Assembly (NCBI GenBank): GCA_004563195.1 | Contig: SFTJ01000100.1 | Span: forward strand, 1 to 5,786 | Length of the DNA stretch: 5,786 bases | Reading direction: 5' to 3' | Origin: a bacterium | Lineage (GTDB): Bacteria > Bacteroidota > Bacteroidia > Bacteroidales > Muribaculaceae | Part shown: piece by piece, positions 1-5,692 of the stretch | Position numbering within the stretch: the stretch's first letter is position 1 | Layout of the letters: each line of letters opens with the position of its first letter | The notes under the pieces: generated by a model | The model's database searches: none | The model's input: only the letters and a program-made list of their open reading frames with translations | Told to the model about the DNA's origin: nothing | Translations under genes and position numbers: made by a program

Positions 1-3000
1 AATCAAGCGAGATTCATACTGTGCCATCTGTGCCATGTCAACCTGAATAGAGGTCAGGTCAAGCGTGGGCAGATTTTCAAGGAAGTCTGCTCTTGCTTTT
101 GCTGCTGCTGCGGATTCTTCCTCGGTGGGTGCTACAACCATGGCGTTCAACGCGCCCTGTTTGTTTTCGGGTGCTGCTGCGATAGCGGTTGTGATTTTGT
201 CAGACGGAACGCCTGTCAGTTTGCTGTCCGCAACGCCCGAAGGAATCTGTGCGTTGTCGTAAATGCCGTTGAGCCAAGCATACTCATTGTAGTATTTCAG
301 CCAACGATACATAATGTAGTTCTTGTTGTTGAGGTTTTCCTTTTTGCCCTGGGCGTCAAGCGTAGCCTTCAAGGAATTCAGAACTGCTTTTTCTTCAGCC
401 GTGTAATCGGTCGCGGAGGACGCAGACTCGGTCACTGCCACCAAGCCTTCAATCGCCGCCGTGAGGTTTTCACCTGCGGTCTTGAAGTCGGAGATGCCGT
501 TCGTCTGGTGGTCAGAAACGAAGGTCGCGGCTGATTTTGCCATGTAGAACTCTGCGATTGCGGCTTTCAAAGCGGCAATGTAAGCGTTCCAGGACTCGGT
601 TGTGTAGTCTGCAGCAACTCTGTTGGAGTTCAACGCTCTCTGAATGAGACCTTCAAGTCCGTAGGAGTTGTAGAAGATCAAAGAAGGTTGTGAAGTGAAG
701 TCAACCTCCTTCGTGGGTTTGCTAAACGCGTTATTATAGCACCAAACGGTTACCTTGGCTGTAAATGCGAATACGGTGAAGTCAGCAGAATACATAGCAC
801 GGTTGAAGTTTACTTTATCAACTGCGTACTGCTGGCTGTTCATCTCGGACCAGTCTTTGTTTGTACCGAACTCGGTGCCTGAATAGTCGTTGTTCCATTT
901 CCAGAACGCCGGAACGCCGCCTGCAACCGGTGTTGCACAGTCTGCCGGTTTGATAGTGGAAGTAACGGCGGATTTGCCTTCTTCGTAAACCTTCTTTGTC
1001 CAAGTGAAAGCGTTTGCCTGGTCAGCCCGGAAGGAGACGGAGCCGTCAGCGTTCAAGTCCAGGTAACCGAAGCCGGAGATGTAGAGCTTACGCGCTTTTG
1101 CAGAAGTTGTACCAACATACATCTTGTAGCCTTCGATTGCCGAGAGCGGTGTGTTTTCATCAACATAGATGTTCCACATCTTTGCGGTAACGTCGTTATT
1201 CGGACCGACTTTGTTCAAAACGGTAACCATGTTCACGGTATCGTCCTGTGCCGCCGCGGCGGTAATGAAGTTCGAGGTGGTCACAATGGGCTCACCGTTG
1301 TTTGCCTTCGTGGTGCCGTCGGGCAAGGTAACGATAACATAAGACTTCAGCGTGTAAGCCGCCGCGTCGGTGCTTGCAACACCTGTGATTGTTGTCTCGT
1401 ATGTTTCGTTGGGATTCAATGTAACATTGAGATCCTTTGTTGCAACAACGTTGCCTTCAAGGTCAACGATTTCAAGCTTTTTCAAAAGACCTGAATATGC
1501 ACCGTCCTGTACGAAGTTACCGCTGCGGTAACCGCCGTCATACCAAACGGATTTCAGACCGTCGGTATCAAGGGTAATCTGTGTTTTGATTGTGGGTGTT
1601 GTTGAACCAACATATTTGAACTGGTCGATGGTCTGATTGATGCCCTTGAGGACCATATCGTCCATCTTGCCGGTCACCTGCATGAGGATCGCGAGAAGAT
1701 CCTGTACCCACATGCCCTTGTTGGCGTCATCCGTGATGGACCAGAGAAGGTTCTTCACGGTCACTTTGAGGTTTGCATTGGTAACCAAGTAATCCAACGG
1801 ATTGGTTGCTTTCAAAGCGTTGTTCAAAGAGGTTACCAAGTTTGCATAGTCAGGAGAGTCATTGAAACCAAGGCCGGTTGTAAGGTCGATCAAAATATTT
1901 ACAACTGCGTTGTAAAGTTGTTTGTTGCCGTAACCGGTGGAGTTTCTGTACAGTTTTGCAGCAATCGGCTCAATTCGAAGGTCAAGGATACCTGCAAGGA
2001 GATCCTTCACTACTTTGAGGTCAACTGTGCAAGCCTTGTTGGTGCCGTTACCGATGGTAGCGTCGCACCCGGAAATCAAGGAAAGAAGACCGGGGAACAA
2101 GGCATTGAAGATGATGGAAAGTTTGTCAAGCGCGTCAGTGCCGTTCATGACAGTCGCGTTTCTGGAAACGATCTTCGAAGTCAGATCGGGAACCCACAAT
2201 TGAAGGAGGGTATCCACAATGTAGTTCAACTTCGTGTTCCAGCCGGTTGCGCAATCTGTGCTGGGCGCGATGTACTGGTCGGGTGAAGTGTAAGTCGTGG
2301 TACCGCTGCCGTTCGTCGTGGTGCCGAGACCCATCACGTTCTTCAAATAGTAAACGCCGATAGAAGCACCCATATCCAAAGCGATGTTCAGATAATCTTC
2401 ATCGGTCGAAGCCGCTTTGATTTGGGTATCCCAGTTGTATTCGGGCAGGATTTCCGCAATGAACTCGCGGACGCCGTAAACAACAATCGCTTCAAGGCAA
2501 TCCACATCGGCCGGAATTACAATAGAGGGCATGAGCCACTCGATGATATCCACGCCGAGAACCGCGATAACCTGTTCGTCGGTCTGGGTGTCGATTGCTT
2601 CTGCTTTGTAAGCGTCGTTCTTACCGTAGATGAGGTTGGGCGCAGTTTTGAGAACTTTGCGTACCAAGCCCATTACATTCGATTCAAAGTGCGCATTGTC
2701 TTCAGAGCCGCTGTCATAAGTCCATTCGAGGTTCACAACAGCCTTATTCAGGATTTTACCGATCGCATCGGTAATGTTGCGAAGATAAGAATCACTGGTG
2801 GAATCCAAGGTCGGCATAATTTCGGACCAAGCCGGAGCCTGCCATTCCCAGTTGAGCATCTTGAAGAGTTCAAGCTTTTCGCCTGCCATCTGTGTGAAGT
2901 CAACATGGTAGAATTCCCAACCGTCGCCCCACTGTACCACATAGTACAGGTCATCGGGCATGGTGTTGATGTCTTTGCCGGAAAGCGAGATGTACTGGAA

Positions 3001-4281
3001 GTTGTAGTTACCGGCTTCGCCGACTTTCGCTTCCATAGCGTCGCTGAGGAGTGCTCTGCCATTCGCAGCGCCGTTGTCTTCGATTGCCTGATATGCAAGC
3101 ACTTTCTCTTTCAACTGCGCGGTGATGGCTTCATCGGTTACCGCTCTGTTGATCGCGCCGCAGAACTGCATGATGGTTGCACGAAGCTGACCGTCAAGGT
3201 TCGGTGCGCCGAAGGTGTTATACGCCCACGGAAGCGCGTCGCCGAGCATCTGATACAAGGTCTTGGTTTCGAAATCAAGAATTGATTTATCGAAATTCTT
3301 CAGCAGGCAGCTATCTTCATCCCAATGCGTGATGTAGTTTTTGTCGTCGGTGCCGTTGCTTGCGGTTGAAGTCTCTGTAAACTTCCATGTGCCGTCAGCA
3401 AGCAGTGTACCGTAAATATAGTACCATGTTACCTGATTGCCGTTTTCATCCAAAACGGGGTTGCCTGCGGAATCCACAGCCTTTTCGGTGTGAATCATCG
3501 CGGCAGTTGCGCCGTAAGTTGTGGGATCGGTGCAAATCAAGTTCTGGGAAGGATCGGTGATGTTTTCCGTATGACGCGGTGTGGTCAACAGGTTCACAAG
3601 CAAATCCTTCACGATTTTGTCCAAGGTGGGCTTGGAAGCCATATCTTTCCAAAGCGGTGCGTTCGGCAAAGCGGGATCGTCACCGATGCCGCCTGTAAGC
3701 TTGCGCGCGCCAAGGCCGTAGATGGTGCCTTTCAGGAAATCGTCAAGATTTACAAGAATCTCGTTAACTGCGGTCAAATCAACGGGGATAGCGCCGCCCA
3801 AGATACCGAAGCTAACGCCGCTGCCGATGACGTTGCCCAAAGTGTCGACGTTTTTGTCTACGAACACAATGAGTTCGTCAACCATATTGACAGCGTTGTT
3901 GACAGACTCGTTACCGTCGATGGTGGACAAATCGAGTTGTTCGATAATACCGAGGTCCAGACCGATACCCATGAATCCGATAAGACCTTTCAGGCTTGCG
4001 AGAGTATCGCAAGTAGCGTCAAGGCTTGTAAAGTCGATGGTACCGACAACGGGAACGCTTGCTTTAATGTTAACACTTGCCAAAAGGCCGTTAACTGTGT
4101 CGCAGAACCAAGAGGCTCTCTGCTCATCGGTCAAAAGCATAGCCAAGCCGGTATCGTTTGACGTATACACGGCTTCCTGGCTGTCGTCATACGCTTGATA
4201 TGCCGAAGCCATAACCGACATGCATGAGAAAAGCATGACAATTGCTAAGATGACACTTAACAATTTTGTAGACTTTTTCAT
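1..4281 (-). CDS. Very large exported surface protein, N-terminal 1427 residues; C-terminus beyond window
   Basis: One open frame with no stop from the ATG at 4281 to the left edge. Residues 1-27 are a signal peptide: MKKSTKLL, a hydrophobic core, then an MASA|Y type I cleavage site. C20 could be read as a weak lipobox (LFSC), but the AxA site fits better. Residues 28 to about 880 are dominated by amphipathic leucine-rich helices with recurring patterns such as LDKIVKDLLVNLL (about 220) and LKVVKDLLAGILD (about 755), plus a Thr/Gly/Ser linker near 650-667. I do not recognise this region. Residues about 888-1010 look like a beta-sandwich (Ig-like). Residues 1075-1082 carry DLNADGSV, an EF-hand-like calcium-loop core. 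Residues about 1209-1280 resemble a FIVAR helical domain (YTTESWNAYIAALKAAI, later NLTAAIEGL). The rest, to 1427, is mixed helix with Ala/Glu/Lys runs. An in-frame ATG at 4329 lacks a ribosome site, so 4281 is preferred. FIVAR domains are common in large Gram-positive surface proteins; role here unknown. Confidence 0.9.
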   Translation of the reverse strand, partial: MKKSTKLLSVILAIVMLFSCMSVMASAYQAYDDSQEAVYTSNDTGLAMLLTDEQRASWFCDTVNGLLASVNIKASVPVVGTIDFTSLDATCDTLASLKGLIGFMGIGLDLGIIEQLDLSTIDGNESVNNAVNMVDELIVFVDKNVDTLGNVIGSGVSFGILGGAIPVDLTAVNEILVNLDDFLKGTIYGLGARKLTGGIGDDPALPNAPLWKDMASKPTLDKIVKDLLVNLLTTPRHTENITDPSQNLICTDPTTYGATAAMIHTEKAVDSAGNPVLDENGNQVTWYYIYGTLLADGTWKFTETSTASNGTDDKNYITHWDEDSCLLKNFDKSILDFETKTLYQMLGDALPWAYNTFGAPNLDGQLRATIMQFCGAINRAVTDEAITAQLKEKVLAYQAIEDNGAANGRALLSDAMEAKVGEAGNYNFQYISLSGKDINTMPDDLYYVVQWGDGWEFYHVDFTQMAGEKLELFKMLNWEWQAPAWSEIMPTLDSTSDSYLRNITDAIGKILNKAVVNLEWTYDSGSEDNAHFESNVMGLVRKVLKTAPNLIYGKNDAYKAEAIDTQTDEQVIAVLGVDIIEWLMPSIVIPADVDCLEAIVVYGVREFIAEILPEYNWDTQIKAASTDEDYLNIALDMGASIGVYYLKNVMGLGTTTNGSGTTTYTSPDQYIAPSTDCATGWNTKLNYIVDTLLQLWVPDLTSKIVSRNATVMNGTDALDKLSIIFNALFPGLLSLISGCDATIGNGTNKACTVDLKVVKDLLAGILDLRIEPIAAKLYRNSTGYGNKQLYNAVVNILIDLTTGLGFNDSPDYANLVTSLNNALKATNPLDYLVTNANLKVTVKNLLWSITDDANKGMWVQDLLAILMQVTGKMDDMVLKGINQTIDQFKYVGSTTPTIKTQITLDTDGLKSVWYDGGYRSGNFVQDGAYSGLLKKLEIVDLEGNVVATKDLNVTLNPNETYETTITGVASTDAAAYTLKSYVIVTLPDGTTKANNGEPIVTTSNFITAAAAQDDTVNMVTVLNKVGPNNDVTAKMWNIYVDENTPLSAIEGYKMYVGTTSAKARKLYISGFGYLDLNADGSVSFRADQANAFTWTKKVYEEGKSAVTSTIKPADCATPVAGGVPAFWKWNNDYSGTEFGTNKDWSEMNSQQYAVDKVNFNRAMYSADFTVFAFTAKVTVWCYNNAFSKPTKEVDFTSQPSLIFYNSYGLEGLIQRALNSNRVAADYTTESWNAYIAALKAAIAEFYMAKSAATFVSDHQTNGISDFKTAGENLTAAIEGLVAVTESASSATDYTAEEKAVLNSLKATLDAQGKKENLNNKNYIMYRWLKYYNEYAWLNGIYDNAQIPSGVADSKLTGVPSDKITTAIAAAPENKQGALNAMVVAPTEEESAAAAKARADFLENLPTLDLTSIQVDMAQMAQYESRLI

Positions 4282-4290
4282 AAGTGTTTT

Positions 4291-4296
4291 CCTCCT
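4291..4296 (-). promoter_or_regulatory. Ribosome binding site of the large surface-protein gene
   Basis: Reads AGGAGG on the minus strand, a perfect match to the 16S tail, 9 nt before the ATG at 4281. It decides the start, because the upstream in-frame ATG at 4329 has nothing comparable and the signal peptide begins exactly at 4281. Confidence 0.93.
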
Positions 4297-4306
4297 ATTT
4301 AGTTTT

Positions 4307-4327
4307 GCATTACAATATGTATAATGC
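4307..4327 (-). other. Hairpin just upstream of the ribosome site
   Basis: GCATTA (4307-4312) and TAATGC (4322-4327) form a 6-bp stem with a 9-nt loop, ending 10 nt before the AGGAGG. It may help keep the ribosome site open or insulate it from the pseudoknot. Confidence 0.4.
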
Positions 4328-4332
4328 ATTCC

Positions 4333-4374
4333 GTGCCCCGTATTACGCGGTCGGCGCGGGGCACACTCGCCGAC
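4333..4374 (-). other. H-type RNA pseudoknot in the leader
   Basis: RNA order 5' to 3': GUCGGCG (4374-4368), AGU, GUGCCCCG (4364-4357), CGCCGAC (4356-4350), a 9-nt linker CGCGUAAUA (4349-4341), CGGGGCAC (4340-4333). Stem 1 is 7 perfect pairs and stem 2 is 8 perfect pairs; they interlock with loops of 3, 0 and 9 nt. That is the geometry of a coaxially stacked H-type pseudoknot. It sits 36 nt before the AGGAGG (bases 4297-4332 between). If the two stems do not coexist they are mutually exclusive alternatives, which would also make a switch. Confidence 0.6.
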
Positions 4375-4410
4375 TTGTTTTGCGCGCCATAGTTTCCGCC
4401 TCTGACCAAT

Positions 4411-4444
4411 CCGCGCGAGTGAACACCGCGTCGGAAGGGTTCCG
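4411..4444 (-). other. Pair of competing leader hairpins
   Basis: CGGAA (4444-4440 on the RNA) pairs with UUCCG (4436-4432) over a CCC loop. The CCG at its 3' side (4434-4432) can instead start a second hairpin, CCG-A-CGCG with CGCGCGG down to 4411, which has a bulged A. Both cannot form fully at once, so this segment could switch between two folds. Confidence 0.4.
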
Positions 4445-4481
4445 CTAAAGCGCTACGGGTTACTCGGTTCGTCCTCCACCG

Positions 4482-4512
4482 CTTCCGCTTTTAAAACAAA
4501 AACCGGCGGAAG
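4482..4512 (-). other. 7-bp leader hairpin
   Basis: Perfect inverted repeat CTTCCGC (4482-4488) and GCGGAAG (4506-4512) with a 17-nt loop. In the RNA the loop reads CGG followed by a U-rich then A-rich stretch (UUUUUGUUUUAAAA). The U stretch lies inside the loop, not after the stem, so this is not an intrinsic terminator. Confidence 0.45.
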
Positions 4513-4517
4513 ACAGA

Positions 4518-4558
4518 TGATACACACCCGAGCAAATATTACCGTAGGATGTGTATCA
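4518..4558 (-). other. 9-bp leader hairpin
   Basis: Perfect inverted repeat TGATACACA (4518-4526) and TGTGTATCA (4550-4558). After a one-base mismatch on each side, two further C-G pairs continue the stem. The loop is about 20 nt and A/U-rich, large enough to be a binding loop. Confidence 0.5.
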
Positions 4559-4569
4559 AAATGAGCTGC

Positions 4570-4649
4570 CGAAGCGCACATTTTTCGAGGGAGACACACT
4601 GCCCCCTTAAAAAAGTAGGCACTTCGCCCCATTACACCATTCCTATGGT
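4570..4649 (-). other. 5' domain of the leader: terminal hairpin plus long-range stem
   Basis: The RNA opens with ACCAU-AGGA-AUGGU (4649-4636), a 5-bp hairpin placed at the predicted 5' end, as stabilising 5' hairpins often are. Next, CGAAGUGC (4626-4619) pairs with GCGCUUCG (4577-4570), 8 bp with one G-U. It encloses AGGGGG (4607-4602) paired with CUCCCU (4593-4588) across an 8-nt loop. Pairings were read by eye; no energies were computed. Confidence 0.45.
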
Positions 4650-4656
4650 TACTCAA

Positions 4657-4685
4657 ATTATAGAATTTTCAGAAAAAAAAGTCAA
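4657..4685 (-). promoter_or_regulatory. Sigma-A promoter of the surface-protein transcript
   Basis: On the minus strand, -35 TTGACT (4685-4680) and -10 TATAAT (4662-4657) are separated by exactly 17 nt that include a run of seven T. Predicted transcription start is a purine near 4650. The DNA just upstream of -35 is A-rich on the transcribed strand's partner and could act as an UP element. It also carries a 6-bp inverted repeat, ATTCAT (4692-4697) and ATGAAT (4715-4720), which might be an operator. No other good promoter lies between here and the ATG. Confidence 0.82.
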
Positions 4686-4720
4686 TAAATTATTCATGTT
4701 TTCCACTCTTTTTTATGAAT

Positions 4721-4749
4721 TGCCCAAATATTTTTGTGGTTTTTGGGCA
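4721..4749. other. 8-bp inverted repeat, weak terminator-like
   Basis: TGCCCAAA (4721-4728) and TTTGGGCA (4742-4749) with a 13-nt T-rich loop. On the plus strand it is followed by TTTTGC, a short U-run, but no plus-strand gene precedes it. It ends about 35 bp upstream of the -35 box of the minus-strand promoter, so it might equally be a protein site or an insulator. Confidence 0.3.
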
Positions 4750-4922
4750 TTTTGCAGAAAGAAAATTGGCAGTTTTGTTGAAATATTATGAACAAATTGT
4801 GAACTTTTCGTTTTCGCCAACTTTTCGACGGGTTTTTGAACAACGTCGCCGCATTTTTCAACATTTTTCGCAATTTCGTTGATTTTTAGAACGGTTTTTT
4901 TGCCGTTTTTGCGATTTTCAGA
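4750..4922. other. T-rich intergenic DNA without a gene
   Basis: The plus strand is strongly T-rich, with recurring TTTTCG and TTTTTG words and scattered CG. A 5-bp inverted repeat, AACGG and CCGTT around 4892-4910, has a T-rich loop. I see no convincing ribosome site with an open frame. The small frames crossing it overlap the promoter or lack start signals. Base composition differs sharply from both the coding region and the GC-rich repeats to the right. Confidence 0.5.
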
Positions 4923-4948
4923 GATTTCCCCAACATGTTGTGGAAATC
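4923..4948. repeat. 26-bp near-perfect palindrome, possible operator
   Basis: GATTTCC then C then CAACATGTTG then T then GGAAATC. Twelve of thirteen symmetric positions pair, the single mismatch being 4930/4941. There is no spacer at the centre, so it suits a dimeric DNA-binding protein better than an RNA hairpin. It lies 238 bp upstream of the -35 box of the surface gene and just before the repeat field. The protein that would bind it is unknown. Confidence 0.45.
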
Positions 4949-4986
4949 GGTTTTCGCCAGGACAATTTGTGGGCGGCAGAGAAGAA

Positions 4987-5014
4987 ATGAAGAATGAAGA
5001 ATGAATGATGAATA
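4987..5014. repeat. 7-bp tandem repeat, four units
   Basis: Units ATGAAGA, ATGAAGA, ATGAATG, ATGAATA: two exact and two diverged copies of a heptamer. It borders the T-rich DNA on its left and the palindromic repeat field on its right. No open frame uses it. Confidence 0.7.
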
Positions 5015-5064
5015 ATTGTAGTGCGGGGTGATTCCCCTGTTCGGGAAAATGTCTGTTATAATAG

Positions 5065-5088
5065 GTAGGGCGGGGGCTTGCTCCCGCC
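5065..5088 (+). repeat. GTAG-foot hairpin, type B copy 1
   Basis: GTAG (5065-5068) then stem GGCGGGGGC, TT loop, GCTCCCGCC: nine pairs, one of them G-T. Same sequence type as the copies at 5111-5134 and 5646-5669, and tail-to-tail with the first of these. The GTAG foot directly against the stem matches the layout of REP elements. Confidence 0.7.
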
Positions 5089-5110
5089 GTTAATCCACCT
5101 CAAACTCCGC

Positions 5111-5134
5111 GGCGAGGGCAAGCCCCCGCCCTAC
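5111..5134 (-). repeat. GTAG-foot hairpin, type B copy 2
   Basis: Inverted copy of the hairpin at 5065-5088, foot at 5134-5131. Stem reads GGCGGGGGC, TT, GCCCTCGCC. The G-T pair has moved to another position relative to copy 1, and all nine pairs are kept. It faces the type A hairpin at 5158 head-to-head with 23 bp between the feet. Confidence 0.7.
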
Positions 5135-5157
5135 CCTGTAAAATGCATTTCGTGCGT

Positions 5158-5181
5158 GTAGGGAACGGTCTTGACCGTTCC
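5158..5181 (+). repeat. GTAG-foot hairpin, type A copy 1
   Basis: GTAG then GGAACGGTC, TT, GACCGTTCC: nine perfect Watson-Crick pairs. Stem sequence is unrelated to type B although foot, arm length and loop are the same. Confidence 0.75.
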
Positions 5182-5209
5182 GATTGAAAAATAAAAATGC
5201 AATTTGAGC

Positions 5210-5234
5210 GTAGGGGGCGACGACTCGGCGCCCC
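5210..5234 (+). repeat. GTAG-foot hairpin, type E
   Basis: GTAG then GGGGCG (5214-5219) pairing with CGCCCC (5229-5234). Inside, an A/G mismatch and two more C-G pairs leave a 3-nt loop. Another stem sequence on the same plan, with one internal mismatch. Confidence 0.55.
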
Positions 5235-5240
5235 GTTATT

Positions 5241-5352
5241 CCTCCCTCTAACGAGGGTCGACTCCCTCACAGTGTGAGGGAGATGTCGCGAAGCGACAGA
5301 GGGAGACCGCCGCCGTCAGCGGGTGGCTTTTGCCGTAGGCAAAAGACGGAGG
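5241..5352 (+). repeat. Multi-hairpin repeat element, copy 1
   Basis: Runs from CCTCCC to GACGGAGG and is almost wholly made of stems: CCCTC/GAGGG (5244-5257), CTCCCTCAC/GTGAGGGAG with AGT loop (5262-5282), TGTCGC/GCGACA with GAA loop (5284-5298), a bulged CCGCC-GC hairpin (5307-5326), and CTTTTGCC/GGCAAAAG with GTA loop (5327-5345). Positions 5255-5327 are identical to 5502-5574. The first and last hairpins differ in sequence from copy 2 but are equally paired. No transposase gene is inside, so it is non-autonomous if mobile. The strand given is arbitrary. Confidence 0.7.
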
Positions 5353-5420
5353 GAGAGAAATGAAAAAATCTCTCCCCCAGTCAAATGCTGCGCATTTGAC
5401 AGCCCCCTCTCGGAGGGGGC
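5351..5420. repeat. Three back-to-back hairpins following the first multi-hairpin element
   Basis: GGGAGAGA (5351-5358) pairs with TCTCTCCC (5369-5376). GTCAAATGC (5380-5388) pairs with GCATTTGAC (5392-5400) over TGC. GCCCCCTC (5402-5409) pairs with GAGGGGGC (5413-5420) over TCG. The stems are 8, 9 and 8 perfect pairs with 1-3 nt between hairpins. Absent after the second copy of the multi-hairpin element, so this may be a separate unit or a tail lost there. Confidence 0.6.
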
Positions 5421-5429
5421 GGAAACGGC

Positions 5430-5453
5430 GGGCGATTCGTGAATCGCCCCTAC
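5430..5453 (-). repeat. GTAG-foot hairpin, type D1
   Basis: On the minus strand, GTAG (5453-5450) then GGGCGATTC, AC, GAATCGCCC: nine perfect pairs with a third stem sequence. Its foot is only 4 bp from that of the hairpin at 5458, in head-to-head orientation. Confidence 0.7.
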
Positions 5454-5457
5454 AACC

Positions 5458-5481
5458 GTAGGGAACGGTCTTGACCGTCCC
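5458..5481 (+). repeat. GTAG-foot hairpin, type A copy 2
   Basis: GTAG then GGAACGGTC, TT, GACCGTCCC. Differs from type A copy 1 by one base, giving an A/C mismatch, so 8 of 9 pairs remain. Confidence 0.7.
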
Positions 5482-5486
5482 GCGAA

Positions 5487-5597
5487 CCTCCCCACTTGTT
5501 GGGGTCGACTCCCTCACAGTGTGAGGGAGATGTCGCGAAGCGACAGAGGGAGACCGCCGCCGTCAGCGGGTGGCGCGCGCAAAGCGCGTGACGGAGG
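5487..5597 (+). repeat. Multi-hairpin repeat element, copy 2
   Basis: Second copy of the element at 5241-5352, same orientation, with an identical 73-bp core at 5502-5574. Its first hairpin is CCCCA/TGGGG with a CTTGT loop (5490-5504) in place of CCCTC/GAGGG. Its last is CGCGCGC/GCGCGTG with an AAA loop (5574-5590) in place of CTTTTGCC/GGCAAAAG. Both ends (CCTCCC and GACGGAGG) are conserved. Two minus-strand frames that cross the copies share a peptide only because the DNA is repeated. Confidence 0.7.
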
Positions 5598-5611
5598 ACA
5601 TCAAAATTCAC

Positions 5612-5637
5612 GGGCGGGCGTGGAAACCCGCCCCTAC
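5612..5637 (-). repeat. GTAG-foot hairpin, type D3
   Basis: On the minus strand, GTAG (5637-5634) then GGGCGGG, an 8-nt loop, CCCGCCC: seven perfect pairs. The loop is larger than in the other members. It is followed in the same orientation by the type B copy at 5646. Confidence 0.55.
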
Positions 5638-5645
5638 AACGGGGC

Positions 5646-5669
5646 GGCGGGAGCAAGCCCCCGCCCTAC
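5646..5669 (-). repeat. GTAG-foot hairpin, type B copy 3
   Basis: Minus-strand GTAG (5669-5666) with the same stem as 5065-5088. With the type A hairpin at 5693 it forms a 71-bp composite matching 5111-5181 at 65 of 71 positions without gaps. Confidence 0.7.
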
Positions 5670-5692
5670 CCTGAAAATTTTATTTCGTGCGT

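Larger units (their letters stand above)
4282..4650 (-). promoter_or_regulatory. Long structured 5' leader, candidate cis-regulatory RNA of unknown class
   Basis: About 370 nt separate the predicted transcription start from the start codon, far more than a default leader. Reading the RNA 5' to 3', I find these elements. (1) A terminal hairpin at 4649-4636. (2) An 8-bp long-range stem 4626-4619/4577-4570 around an inner hairpin 4607-4602/4593-4588. (3) A 9-bp stem 4558-4550/4526-4518. (4) A 7-bp stem 4512-4506/4488-4482. (5) Adjacent competing hairpins 4444-4432 and 4434-4411. (6) An H-type pseudoknot 4374-4333. (7) A hairpin 4327-4307, then the ribosome site. Nearly every segment has a partner. 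I do not recognise a catalogued riboswitch, T-box or protein leader motif. No terminator with a U-run is visible before the ATG, so any control would act on translation or RNA stability. A free-standing small RNA is a second possibility. Confidence 0.6.

Noticed and set aside
1020..1060. Dockerin module in the large protein (DLNADGSV)
   Set aside because: Only one calcium-loop-like motif is seen and the paired second repeat of a dockerin is absent.
2748..3098. Minus-strand frames at 818-1003, 2748-3098 and 3446-3652
   Set aside because: They lie inside the large gene in another frame on the same strand, and their translations have no recognisable features.
2422..3285. 287-codon plus-strand frame, with others at 65-262, 1918-2286, 3490-4161 and 3722-4198
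   Set aside because: All lie opposite the 1427-codon minus-strand frame, which has a signal peptide, promoter, ribosome site and recognisable domain. They lack ribosome sites and read as antisense shadows.
4333..4410. Cyclic-di-GMP class II riboswitch
   Set aside because: CGGAAAC and a CCGACCG segment, with a pseudoknot between, recall that class. The internal hairpin and the conserved GGGCACUUG/AGUAGUGC segments are missing, so the likeness is too slight.
4453..4656. 67-codon minus-strand frame from a TTG at 4656
   Set aside because: Its start lies upstream of the predicted transcription start and has no ribosome site; only the shorter ATG version is worth noting.
4721..4749. Intrinsic terminator of a plus-strand gene
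   Set aside because: The U-run is only four bases, the loop is 13 nt, and no plus-strand gene precedes it.
4549..4791. 80-codon plus-strand frame
   Set aside because: It runs across the minus-strand promoter and leader, has no ribosome site, and its second half is T-rich intergenic DNA.
5248..5656. Minus-strand frames at 5248-5517 and 5450-5656, and a plus-strand frame at 5521-5709
   Set aside because: They are translations of palindromic repeats; the two minus frames share a peptide only because they cross the same repeated DNA. No ribosome sites.
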